From Cucumis sativus (taxonomy: Eukaryota > Streptophyta > Magnoliopsida > Cucurbitales > Cucurbitaceae), in NCBI RefSeq assembly GCF_000004075.3, contig NC_026655.2, positions 6,324,001 to 6,388,000 of the forward strand: a DNA stretch of 64,000 nucleotides. The letters are read 5' to 3'. The notes under the pieces were generated by a model, which was not told the origin of the DNA, ran no database searches, and saw nothing but the letters and a program-made list of their open reading frames with translations. Numbering within the stretch: the stretch's first letter is position 1; each line of letters starts with the position of its first letter. Shown here in pieces: positions 24,401 to 37,331 of the stretch. Both the position numbers and the translations under genes were made by a program.

Positions 24401-27400
24401 ACTACTGTAAAAGCAATTTGTACAGCTGCTACACGAAAATGAGCCAGATCGGCAAATAGAGCCTCTGTGCCTGAATTTACAACCAATCATTAGAAACGAA
24501 AATAAAAAATGTTCAATATCTAAGTGCATTTAAGGAGAAATCATCTTTTGAAACTAATTTTAAGGGGAAAAAAATACCTGTTATACTCAGCAGCACACCT
24601 CCGAGGGACGTCCAACCATCCATCCCTCGCCTTCTAAAATAGCGAACAATATACACAGGTGAAAAGGCTCTTAGAATGGTTTTATCATATTTCCAGATGT
24701 TGAACATGCCTATACCTCCAATTAAAAAAAACCAGAGTAGGACAACTGGAGCAAAGAGCCAACCAACTCTATCAGTACCATAGCGTTGCAAGCTGAATAA
24801 TCCTACTAGTATCACAACAGCAACAAGCACAACTACGTCTGCACCACGTAAACAAGATAAAATTTTTAGACTTTGATAGAAATAAATAACTTAACCTAGA
24901 AACAGAGAGCAGTATAAGAAAAGAGATTTAATTTCAGAATCAGCTCAATACCACTGCTCACATGGGGGTGGTTTACTTTGATCCCTCCCGCAGCAGATAA
25001 AACTGTTGATGATAGTAAGGTCGTCGTTAATTTTTTGTTTGCATAGGCAATACAAAATCCAGAAAAACCACATAATTCATACACATACTCGCTGATTATA
25101 TATTTTATTCCACCGAAGATAGGAACGAGGAGGAATCAAAGTAACATGCCTCCGACTTAATAAATATTTATATTTCAAAAAATGAGAATTTTCTGGTGAA
25201 AGGATATGATGTGAATAGATGAAATAGCAAGTTTTTAATCATGACATGTGATGCAACAAGATTGAGAAAATTTATATCCATTTTCAGTGGTTACAATATG
25301 AATGGATTTGATAAATTTCATCTAATGCATTACTGCTTAGCTGAAATCCAACATCAAATGCGATCCAAAGAGGGTTGGATTTTCAAAAGGCTTCTTCCTA
25401 CATATTGAGACCTATGCCTTCAGAGTTAATTTGCTATTCCTCACTACGAAAGTACAAAGTTGAATCTAAGGAGATGAGATGTAATTAATATTCTATACAA
25501 ATCCTTCTGTTTAGATCACCAATTTTGGATCCTGGAGTACTTTTATTTTCAATTGAATGAAGTGCCTATTTCACTTATGTAAGATTCCCACCATAAGTTT
25601 TTGGATAGGAATTCCCACCTTAAGTTTTAATGTTTAAGGTAACTGAAAGTGCAGATGCGGCCACAAGCTTTAGCCATATCACTAGTGAAATAGCTAGCTG
25701 TGTAACATAAGAGAGAAATATTGTCTGAGAAGTAGAACAAAGATTGTGCGAGAAAAAAAATTAAAAAAACTGAGTAATTTATAGTCTACATAAGAGAGGC
25801 CATAGGGGAGAAACTTTTCTCTCCTTATGTTGCCCCTACCTCTTTAGTGTCAATTTTACCTCTCAATCAAGAAAACTCGAGTCAGATTTGAATCTGCCAC
25901 TCAAGATGCAAGAAAGATACTACAACTACAAGATACGGTCTCCATTCCAAACAATTAATGACTTAACGAACAAAGCTAACACTTCAACTTCCAAAAGGCT
26001 TTTCATTGTAATAATTTTAATTGAAAAATTAATTGTGACCTCTAACCTCTAGCCCTTTCAAATTGAGGTGAGCACACAGAACAATCTTCAGCAATTTCTT
26101 TTTTATAAATTTAAAGAACATCTTTTTTTATTACTCACAAGATTCCATGTGCGTCATACATGTTTCTTCCTAGTAATATTAAAGAAATAAAAGTTAAAGG
26201 AATCTAACCATCTCCCTAGCCTGAACCCTGTATGACATGGCATGATAATCGATGTTGAGGAAAAAAGTAAATATTAGCAGCGATCCTAATGATTAGATCT
26301 ATTAGCTTCTACTTGATGCATATAACGTGGAATGCATATAATGGCTTTGCCTAAGAAGTAGAAGAAATACAACCACTAAGAAGTAATAGCAATGAATTAT
26401 GCCCCAACCCTAAGTGAGAGCCTTTGGAGTTATTGCTTAAAGGAAATAATACCTGATATTGCAGGAGTGAGAATTCCATCTCCAACTACCATGGAAGTGC
26501 CAACGAGGACAAGAATGAGCAAAGCATTCTTCCTGGATGACTGTTTTTCAAGCCATCCTTTAGTCTTGGCAGCAAATGATTGCTCATGAAATTTAGAGCG
26601 GCTATATGTTGTTAGCTCCTCGTCAGTTCTATGTTGGTTTGGGATAGTTTTAACTTTTGCATGACGACACAGCAAGGAGTAGAGAGCAAATGTTCCACCT
26701 ACATAGACAGGTTAACTTAAAGTAAATGTAACCTATAGCAATGTATATGTTTGTATGGAGTACAGATTCTCATGTTCATTATGCACAACACAATAGTAAA
26801 GGTCAAGTCAATCAAAAGTTAAAATGAAAGTTAAATAACTTTCATATTTGACACCAAAATTTATACGTTATATGCAGTTTCACAACTAAAATCGATCCTA
26901 CTTCAGTAAGTGCAAAACAAAAAAAGAAATGTTTCTTTCTCCAGAGAAAAAACATATACATAACAATAACAACATTATAAGTGGTGCGATGTCGCTCGAG
27001 TAGCTTTAACTTTCTCTTGAAGAAGTTATGCTGGGCCACGTTTGAGGAATATATTCTCAAAGAGGACACAAGAAAACAAAAGGGGACGGCAAAAAACAAG
27101 TGGAGTGCTTTTGTTCAAACACCATATGACATTGAAAAAAGGAAATTATGTGATTCTTTATGCATTTCCTGAATCCAGTTACAACTTTTTGAAATTCAGC
27201 TTACACGCAACAGGCTTACCTTGACCATTGTCATTTGCTTTACACACGATAAATACATACTTTATGAGTGGAATGAGAGTGAGAGAGTATATAATCAATG
27301 AAAGTGCTCCAACTACATCCTCTGGATCAGAAATCCCACGAGGAAATGTATTGTAGAAAACGTACAGGGGAGAAGTCCCCAAATCTCCATAAACCACTCC

Positions 27401-27886
27401 AAGGCTTTGATATGCAAGTCGAAGAAGCAACAATACTGAGAATTTCTGGAAAATGTAAAATCTTATCAGATGAATGAATGCCAGATATAATTTCCTCACA
27501 GCCTAATAAAAGCACGCATTTACATTAGTTACCACTACATATTTGTTATCTCCAAGACCTTAGCAAGATATCATTGAACACTGCAATGCAACTTATACAA
27601 TGGATGCTAAATAGTCGGAGAGTTGAAGTTTTGGGAAAGTCAGATCCATTAATGAACTGACAGCTGAGAGATTAAAAAATCTAGTACTGCTTTAGCTGCA
27701 GAATAGTTCAACTGACGACTTAAATTTCTCACACCTACTAAAAAAAGAACCAGTTGGTACCTTCTCTTTGTACATATTACTAAGTCTCCCAGCTTCTTCA
27801 TCCATAGGCTGATCAAGCTTCTGATCCAGAACCCACATACTTCCCCTCGTTTCACAATCATCATCGGTTTCCACTCTTGAAGTCAT
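21477..27886 (-). CDS. KUP/HAK/KT potassium transporter, copy 2
   Basis: Paralogue of copy 1. Eight coding exons: 27886-27761, 27445-27220, 26698-26453, 25002-24952, 24838-24578, 24470-24303, 23458-23204, 22519-21477; 791 aa. Exons 2-7 have exactly the same lengths and phases as copy 1; exon 1 is one codon shorter and the last exon one codon longer. Signature [37 protein letters not shown] and the tail [15 protein letters not shown] are all present. The [12 protein letters not shown]...[11 protein letters not shown] loop resembles cluster II KUP3/10/11-type proteins. Introns are longer than in copy 1 (intron 3 is 1.45 kb). The intron before the last exon-7/8 junction includes a 23-G run. Start ATG at 27886 follows a leader acceptor at 27929 (TTTTTTAG). 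Confidence 0.95.
23080..23102. repeat. Homopolymer of 23 G in a KUP intron
   Basis: An uninterrupted run of 23 G on the plus strand (C on the transcript strand) in the last intron of KUP copy 2, about 100 bp downstream of the exon 7 donor. Such runs are rare in plant DNA and prone to length error in sequencing; the exact length is uncertain. It could form a G-quadruplex in the non-template strand. Confidence 0.9.
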
Positions 27887-28900
27887 CTTAGTTTCAATTT
27901 GAAAAGAACCCCAATCAAGTAAGGACAGCTAAAAAATTCTCAGTAAAATCCAACAACAGAAGCCTGGTTTTTACTTCAAAATCTATATTCAACACCAGCT
28001 ATGAACTGCACGCCGACTAAATTGAATACAAGAAAAAACATGGGTCATGGCCGATTCTGCAATTTGGCAAGTTGACATGCCAAAGAGACAAAGATTGAGT
28101 GAGAAATAGAGACCGAATTAAAATTCCAAAACCCCAGAATCTCCAGCTTGAAAGCTTCGATGAACAGAGTAAACAGAGCAATCCAAGCAGCAAGATAATC
28201 AACACTTCAATAGGTACTTAAACAGATACAGATTCAAGATGAACACACCTACACCAGATAAAGCAAAAAGAAGCAAATATCAATCAAAGCTTTTCTTACC
28301 CCCATCCCCATCCATGGCTCTTGCACCTAAACAAAACAATTAATGAGAAAAAAGAAAACAGACAATAATTCGTACTTATCACTTTGACAGCAAATTCACA
28401 AAGTGGGGTCGGTTCCAGACAGGTTTCTTTTACACCACAAAATCAAAAACCAGCAAAAGTCTAACAAACCCAAAAAACAAAGCACAGAGGAGAGCTAGGC
28501 CCATGTCCTTTCACAGAGTAGAAAAGAAGAAGACGTGCTATAACCAAAACGATTAAGTCCTCCCTTTCAAAACCCCCTTTGGATCTTTGTTGAGTATAGA
28601 CAAAATACCCATTTCTGCAATTACTCCCTTAGACAACCGGTTTCTTCAAAGAAGGAAATGAGAGAGAGAGAGAGAGAGAGATAAAGAAGGCGTCCGTTCC
28701 TTGTTTCGTAAATTCCTTATCAGTTCATGTTGCTCGTAGTGAAAGATCCAAATTCCATTGCAAAAAGCAGCACGTCTCTTCACAAAGTCGTCAAACTCCT
28801 GCTTATAATTATAAAAATTAGTGATAATCAACAACAGATTTCTGAATGAAAGAAGGAATTTTTGAAGATGGGTTTGTGAAGAATTAAAAGAACAAACAAG
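27887..28900 (-). promoter_or_regulatory. 5' leader and promoter-proximal region of KUP copy 2
   Basis: The coding first exon starts at about 27928 after a TTTTTTAG acceptor. A probable upstream non-coding exon ends at 28300 with donor GGGG|GTAAGAAAAG, giving a leader intron 28299-27929. If so spliced, an ATG at about 28314 opens a 9-codon uORF closed by TGA in the next exon. A (GA)n tract lies at 28661-28681. Splicing is inferred from motifs. Confidence 0.5.
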
Positions 28901-29242
28901 AATCCGTGTCAATTGAATTGATATATTGTTATAACTTAGATGTATCGCTGTCGTTAATGGTTGGTTTCGTTTAGTTGGAGAGACGAGAATTGGATTCTTT
29001 AGCCGTTAATTACTTCAATTAATATCTGTTTACCTTATCAAGAATTATTGTCAACGAGGTAATTATGAAAGTGGAAGTTTTTTTTGTTCTCTCTTCTTCG
29101 TTTCTTCCATAATTCATCAAAATAATAACGGAATATTCCAATTCAATTCTCGAAATAAATAGAAAATAGACAATTCGTACATTCAAAATGTTAGTTCTCT
29201 AATTTTCCTTTTCTCAAACCAAAACTTTTCTTACCTTCAAGA

Positions 29243-29266
29243 ATATATATATATATATATATATAC
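29243..29266. repeat. (AT)n microsatellite
   Basis: About 12 AT units upstream of KUP copy 2, on the edge of the gene-poor region. Confidence 0.95.
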
Positions 29267-32200
29267 TCTCTATTATTGACCGATGGAATCATAATCAAAT
29301 TCTTCGTTTATATTCCATCCAAAAGAATTTCTAATTCCAATAAAAAATCATTTTTTAGTTTTAATAAATGAGAGTATCATGTTTGGATCACTCTCTTCAA
29401 TGAAGTAGTACATATTGAGTTATTGTATTAACTTTACATTTATATTGAACTAAGAAGTAGGGTTATAGTTTATAGAACTAAAAAGGTTAGGTTCATGATT
29501 GTGTAAATCAAAATCTTTTCTTTTCTTATATAAGTTTTATTCCAATGGTATAATATAATAAATGTGTTTTCCTTAATTTCCCCCTCAAAAACAGCTTTGT
29601 TTCAAATTAATGCATTTGGATGGGTTTAAGCATAACATAAATATACATTGCGCCTACATTTAATAAATTACTATTTTTAGCTATAACAAAAGGAATAAAA
29701 AAATATTATAGCTATACCAAATGTGTATAGCAAAATATTACACATTTTCCAACTCTAGTACGATGGATTGCAAGTGTCTGTATATATTATATTATGATAG
29801 ATATACATATATAGTAATCTATCGTGGTATATCACAAATATATTATGATATTTTGTTATATTTATGTTTTGAATTTGGACAATCAAATTTTGGACAATCA
29901 AATAAAATAAAACAATATTATCACCCATTATTCCTCCAATCAAATTTGGAAAAACAACTATAAATAATTATTGAAGTCAAACCTTCCGCCAAAAGAAAAA
30001 AAAATTGTGTAGTGAAACAATCCTATTGTTTTATTTTATTTCTATATAATGACAGAAATTTAATGCTTAAATTTCGAATCAATTTAACATTTTAATCCAT
30101 GGTTATTTAAATTTTTTAATAAATATTATGGATAAATAGGACTGATCGTCATCTAAACTATATTTTATATTTTTTTGTTTGATCGAATCAGGATTAAAAT
30201 GTGTTTGACATACATATCAACTTCTGTTTTTGAAAATTGCTTGAATTCTAAAAACAACAATGATATGTTTTCATCTAGTTTTGAATTTTAATTTTTAACG
30301 TGTAAGTTTTAGAAATAAATAATAATATAATGTTACTTAATTCAACCTTGTTAAATTAAATATGTATTATGTAATGTATTATGATTTATATAATATTATA
30401 AAATAATAATAATAATAATATATTTTAAACATGAAACATGTTCATAAAAAAATTATTAATGATTTATAGTTACTAATATTTGGTACATAACTGCGATTAT
30501 TAGTTATATATTTTACAAATATATTCTCAAGCCCAACTTAAATAATTATTTAAATTATTTCTTGAATCTGCAATCAAATACATGTAATATAAAAACATGA
30601 AATACAACTCTCTATTTTCATTAAATACAAATTTATGTTTTTAGATTATCAACTAAATAAACCCTTAATTCTTTTTTTGTTTAAAGCCATTTTTTTTAAT
30701 TTTAACTTTGTTTTTATTATTTACTAAATTTTAATTGGTGTAATTCATTTCATACGTGATATTCTAACGGTATGTTTGGATTGCAAAAAAAAATGTTTTT
30801 TTTAATACATTTTTTAGAAAACTTTTTTATAAAATGAGTTTAAAATTTAAATACTTATCTATTTTATTTGACTTTTTTTATATATATTTATATGCAAAAT
30901 TGTGTTTGCTTTGTTCCATACAAAGAATGCTTATACTTAGATCTTATTAAATATTATCAATTAATTTCATAAAGAAATAAACACATTTTGAATTTTTTAG
31001 AAATATATTTTAAAATTAGTCGTATGTTATCTTGAAATTACTAATTTTGTAGTTATTATTTTTTTTGGACAATTCAATTTTAAAAATACAAATATCTTAA
31101 AATGTAAATACATAACCATAAAAAAATTGATTCCCAACGATAAAATATAAATAAAAAATATTTGTTTTGAGACAAAATAATACCAACTAGACAAAAAGGT
31201 GTGTAATTATATCACATTCTTCATTCATCTTCATTTAACAAACCGAATGATCATGTTCTTCATTGACGTCTTCATGATTTCTTTCACAAATTTTAAGACG
31301 AAATAGATTTGGCTGAGAGAGAAACATTTGTAAATCCTTATATTTAAATGTATATGATCAACACACATTCAAAAAAAATTCAAAGTATTTTAGAAAAAAA
31401 CAAAACAAAAAGAACGACACGAAAAATATATTGTAAAAAGGAATAGAAAAAAAAATAGAGAAAGAAAAATAGATATTTGAGAGATTTCTCATTAAACACC
31501 AAATAAATTTGGTTGGATGTGTTTTCTCTCCATTGATTTATTTTATAATCTTATTTTTCAAAAAATTATTTTAAACTAACACCAAATACTTCAATTTATG
31601 ATAGAATGAATTATTCTAAATATTAAATACTTTTAGAAGATTATGTTTATTTTCTTCTATATTCATTTTCGTTTTATTTAAGTTATCAATTCGAATAACT
31701 CTTTAGTAAAAAAAAAAAAGAAATTGTTATAGCATGTTGTTGGCCTTTTTTCAAAAAGGAATTTTAAGATATAAACCTATGTCCATTGTTTAAGGAACCA
31801 ATCTATTTCAACTATGTTTTATTATTAAGTAATAAATACTTTATAGTATAACTAACCATATCATTTTTAATAATATATAATCTAAATAATTTAATTGATA
31901 TTATTGTTTTAATTTAAGCATGTTGCTAAACCAACTTGTAAATTTTGAATGTTAGTTTAATTTAGTCCACCCATTATTTATTCTTTAGTTATCTCACTTA
32001 GTCTTGTATCATCGGATAATTAGTTACATCTTATTTGATAATCATTTTGTTTTTCTTTTCTTTTGAAAATTAAGTCTATAAATACTTATTTCATCTTTAA
32101 ATGTTTTTTTTTGTTTTTTTGTTTTCAAATACCAAGTTAAGATTCAAAAGCTAAAAAAAAAAAATATTATTTAAAAACTTCTTTTTGTTTTTGAAATTCG

Positions 32201-32338
32201 GTCGAGAATCCAAACTCTTTTTACTTAAGATTGATACAAATATAATGAGAAAAGTAGTAAAATGGAACAAGACTAATTAATCTTTAAAAAACCGGAAACA
32301 AAAAACAAAATGTTACCTTCCTTTCTTTTCATTCGTAT

Positions 32339-32452
32339 ATTTTTTTTTTTTTGAAATGTATTATAATAAATGCTAGAGTGGAGATTTGAATCTGGACCTC
32401 TTGTCTACAGGAAGATACATGTGTTAATTGAGCTAAGCTCATGTTGGCCAAT
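32339..32452 (-). mobile_element. Second copy of the tRNA-derived SINE, reverse orientation
   Basis: Read on the minus strand it begins TGGCCAACATGAGCTTAGC, passes an A-box-like stretch and the B box (GATTCAAATCTCC, about 32381-32393), then the GCATTTATTATAATAC segment, and ends in a run of at least 13 A. The order and spacing match the copy at 12.3 kb across about 105 bp with scattered differences. Clear long target duplications are not visible, so this copy is probably older at its flanks. Confidence 0.85.
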
Positions 32453-33609
32453 ATAGGTTATTCATATTCAAAACTTTAAATTTATTCATCAACTTAGATC
32501 TTGAATTTAGTTAAACATTGCAACATTCACTCTATTTGATTACTTATTCACTAATTTATCCACTAACTTCAAATCAACATTTGATCTTACTTATTACTAT
32601 TTTTTCTACTCTTTTGAAAAAATCGAACGTGTTTTATTTATCATGACTATTAAAAAAGACATTGAATAAATTATGAAGGGTAACAACAATATACTTAAAA
32701 TAAAATTAAGATGTATAAAAGTAGAGGAAGATGGTTTGATTTTTGTGCAAAGAAAAGTATAAATAAAAGTGAAGATTAGATCTTAGATCTTAGAACCATA
32801 AATTAAAGATGTGCAATCTTGAATAATGATTGATCAAATTTTAAATGAAGGTCAGCCATTAATTTGAAATCTTTTTCTTAACCAAAATAAAAAAGAAAAA
32901 AGCAATTTGTGTAAAGAAAAAGAAAAGAAAATGTAATAATAAAAAGGAAGATACCTTTTACCAACGTGTGTTTCAATCATTGGGTTCGATTAAATACGTG
33001 TTAATTGCACGTGTGTGTATGTTATGTTGACCTTTTAATTTACTCGTAATCTGTATCATCAAGAAAACCCCTTCCCCTTAATTTACTTTTAATTTGCTTT
33101 CATCCTCTCACTAATCACTAATGATCTCATTCATTAATTTAATTAAGAATTATTAATTTATTTGCTGCTTAATCTATATATTTAATGGTACCTTTCTCAA
33201 TGGAGTCATAACATTTTCTCTATTTATTATTATACTAAGTCATTCAAAACTTTTAAATGAAAAGACAAAAAAAACTTAGACTAAGGTTTGATCTCACCAT
33301 AATTAATTGTAATTAGAATAATAAACCCTTTTCTAAAAAGTAAAGGATTTCATAGAATAGTGATAGTGTGTTTGCTTCCTAAGCCTAAAGGTCACTACTT
33401 CAATCCTAAACCATCTATCAATCTATACATATATAAATAAGTTCATATCTACACACTTTATTGCAAAAACCCACCACAAATATTTTTTTTTATAAACTAA
33501 TTTTTTACAAATGTGTTACCCATTTTTGTTATAAAGTTTTAAATATTTTTGTTGATTTTTGACATTTTTATTGGAAAATTGCATGATATATATATATAAA
33601 AAAAGTCTA

Positions 33610-33765
33610 TAACACTCTTTATTTTGCATAATGTAAATATGACGAGTAATTAGATGTATCAAATGACTATCTATTTTTAAATTTTATATTTTTGCAATTT
33701 AGAAAATATAATGACATGAAAAGTCTTATTATCATAATTTTTTTCCTATTTTTGCAAACGTTCAT
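33610..33765. repeat. Dispersed AT-rich repeat, copy 1
   Basis: Shares an ordered series of blocks with 49540-49760: TTTTGCATA..TG..AATATGA, AGTAATTAG, TTTGCAA(A)TTTAGAAAATAT, and TATTATCATAATTTTTTT followed by CTATTTTTG. The best block is 33689-33757 against 49686-49755. The second copy has extra ATAATCAT-type sequence in its middle. Family unknown; probably a MITE or decayed element. Confidence 0.65.
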
Positions 33766-36700
33766 TTTTTTTTTATAATTTCTCAAATTTAAATATATTT
33801 ATTATAAACTACATCGTTATAAATGTGTAATAACTAATTGTTATAAATTAAAGTTAGAATATATATAATCAATTTTTACCCACTGTTTAAGATCATATAG
33901 TGTATGATAATACCACATCATGCATGATGATTAAAAAAACCCTTTTTAATAAAAAAATTTATAATTATAAAGGATTAAAAAATATAGATGATAAGTTCAT
34001 TTAGGCATGAATGGACCATCTTATATTTAAAAATTTAAATTTCAAATCATACACATGCATGTATGTTATAATAAACCATTTGAGAGGTATCCTATTCAAA
34101 ACTTTTTGGCACATGAAAAACAAAATTCATAATTTGAATATTGATTAGAGTTTAAGTAATTCATATGAGTTTAGAAACAAAAATTTAGGTATTATATATA
34201 GTTTTATAAAATTTCATAAATGGTTCTAATACTTCTAACCATTTTTTAACTTTGAATTCAATTATAAATGAGAGGAACTAAATTATTTCTGACAAAATTA
34301 ATTTTTTTAAATCTCTAGAATTTAAAATATTAAACTTTGGTATTTAACACGTTGTATAATAATGGTGGTTTAGTTTCATTTTGTGTAGATAGGGAGATTT
34401 AATTTCATATCGTTTTCCTTTTTCTTTGACATTATTTTCATGAAAGTGACATTTAATATTAATGCAATCTTTTAGATATATAGCTGTTACGCAACTTTCA
34501 TGTTTTCTATCTAATTTTGTACCCTTTTTTTCTTCATATTATTTTAAACTTTACATATAGTTGGTGAAGTTTATCTAATATAATGTTAAATATATATAAT
34601 TAGGCCATTTTTTGATTATTATTTTCTACCTAATTAGGATATATTCTGTGTCTTTGGGAGAGCCAATATTGAAAATTACACATATATGAGAATATTTCAG
34701 ATAGTCAAATAAGGTGTCTCCATTGGGTTTTGAAATTTTGTCTAATTATTAGATCTACTTCAAGTAAATAAAATAATAAATAAACTATGAATAATGTTTC
34801 TTATAATCCTTCTTACTAGATCTTGATATTCAAAATATCAAGCCCCTATATTTCAAGGACAATTATTATGGATGATAGATGTACCAAGACTAAATTTATA
34901 TATATTTTTAAACAATAGGGTATATTATAGGGTATATTATGTATTATTAATAATATGTGGACCATAGACATCGTTAATTAAAAAAAGTAACAATTCTGTC
35001 TACGTGTTGTTTGGTGGTTGAATTCAATATGTTTCTATTTGTTTAAAATATAAAGACGGATGGTCTGAGAGAGTTTTGTTCAACGATAATTGAAACACAT
35101 TTTTTTTTAAATTGAAAGAACATTTCTTGATGAGTCGGAAGTTAAATACTCAATTCATCCATGATTATTATTGCATTATATTAAACCATTAACTCGACCA
35201 CCCAATATTGTAAACAACGATAATATATCGACCCAGCACGGACGTAAAAGAAAAATTAAAATTGTTTAAAAATAACTTTTTGTTTTTCAGAAAGGATGAA
35301 CAAAATTAAATGAGCATGACGTAGGACATGATATCATGTCTAGTATAGTGATAAAACGTGGGGAGAACTTAATTTCTTGATTGATTAATAGACTAAAACT
35401 ATATAAAAAAATCTGAGTTATTTGGAGGGTATTTGCATGATCTTCATTCATTCTTAAACATTCATTATTCAATTCAATTCATATCATTGTATTTAATAAT
35501 TTGATTCCAATGTAAAGTAAATGGCTTGTTTGTTTCATGTGCTTTTCTACGAAAATTTTCACCGACGACATTTAATATTTATTATAAGATTTCATTTTTA
35601 AAATCTAGGAATTAATTATTATTATTCATAAAATAATTTGAAATTCCATTTAATTCTAGATTTATTAATACTCTATATAAATATTGGATTTTTAATAATG
35701 TTTAAGAGATTGAATAATAAAAATGCAGTTTAATTAAATAATAGATTAAATGTCTATTGCTATTAACTTTAATTAATTCTTAAATATAAAACTATTATTT
35801 ATAGTTAATAAATTTGAACTAATAAACATCCTTTTGAAAAATGATAGGATGTGGATGAATAGTCGCATTAAAATATCTAAACTCTTTAGTATAAATTATA
35901 TTATAGTTATTCTAAGAGTTTAATATAAAATATCAATTTATTTTTATGTTTATGTATTGATTAATAAAAAATTCCCCTTAATATATATTGAGGACTAAAT
36001 TATGGTTCTATTGTTCTAATTATTTAATTTGAATCTTTTTAAAACAATAATAACATAAGAAAAAAAATTAAAAAATTTAAATCACATAAGTTAGACATGA
36101 AACGTTGGAATCTAAGACTTTTTGTCGTCACGATATATATAGATACTAATTGAACTATGCACAAATAATTATTGGTTCATATTGTTATCTTTTTAAATAT
36201 TAATTTAATATTTCTAAACTTTAGAAATAGTAAATTTAAATATTGAACTTTTTATTTATTAATAATTAGAGATATTTTTAAATATATAAAAATTTATTGT
36301 GTTGAAAAGTTGACGATTAGATTAAACGCGTTGAACTAACATTTTTTCTATAGATTTTTCTTGAAACATGTCTATGTAACGGTATTTTCTCATAAAAATT
36401 ATTATACACAACAAAGTTTGATATAAGTTAATTTGAAAGAGAACTAAATACAAGATTTATTGAAAGTTGAATATACATTTAATTGAACCAATTCTAAACT
36501 AAACAAATAATTGATATCTGTTCGTAGAAGACTGCAACTGAAACCACATATATATGATTCCAAAATTTGTGAGGAGAAGGAAATGGTTAATCTTTTAAAT
36601 CAATTTCAAAAGAATAAAATGAAAGAACATACAGTATTTTCCTGACAACATTTGTAACATGGCACCTAAAATACAGTAATCCAAAACACTAAGCTCTTTT

Positions 36701-37142
36701 CAAATAACATCATTTACTTAATTAATTTTAAATATATTGTACAATTAAAATAAGTTAAAGGAAAAAAAAAAGATAATATTCTAAAACTAATATCTATTAT
36801 TGTTTGTAGGAATGTAGAAGGAGAAAAAAAGGAGAATGGAAATGAAAAGTAGAGAATGATAATGGAGTTCCCATTGGTTGGGTTATGATTTGATGATGAA
36901 GTAATAATTGACAATAATAAAATAAAAGAGTGAAGTACACGTGGACACCATATATTTATTATATTTTGGGGGTAATTGATAACAACAATAATAATAATGC
37001 ATATAATAGTTAGCAAATAACTCAATGAAGGACCGACACTACATGACACCAACAATCACTACTCCCCACAGTCATAAATTAACCTTCATTTTTCCTTTGG
37101 ATTTTCGTACTATGCGTAAAAGTGAAGGAAGAAGAAAAAGAA

Positions 37143-37160
37143 ACACACACACACACACAC
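37143..37160. repeat. (AC)n microsatellite
   Basis: Nine AC units in the gene-poor region. Confidence 0.95.
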
Positions 37161-37309
37161 GCACACCTTTAACCATTAGAAAGCCTTTCATTTGTACAAA
37201 TACTTATGTTTTATTAACTTCTTCTTCTCTTCTTTGCATTATCCAATAGTACGTATACCAAACTCTTCGATGCAACTGCATGCAGTCACCTTTGATGTTC
37301 ATTATGGTA

Positions 37310-37331
37310 CTCTCTCTCTCTCTCTCTCTCT
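37310..37331. repeat. (CT)n microsatellite
   Basis: Eleven CT units in the gene-poor region. Confidence 0.95.

Noticed and set aside
36714..37055. 113-codon minus-strand open frame
   Set aside because: Low-complexity hydrophobic sequence from AT-rich DNA, no family resemblance and no splice context.
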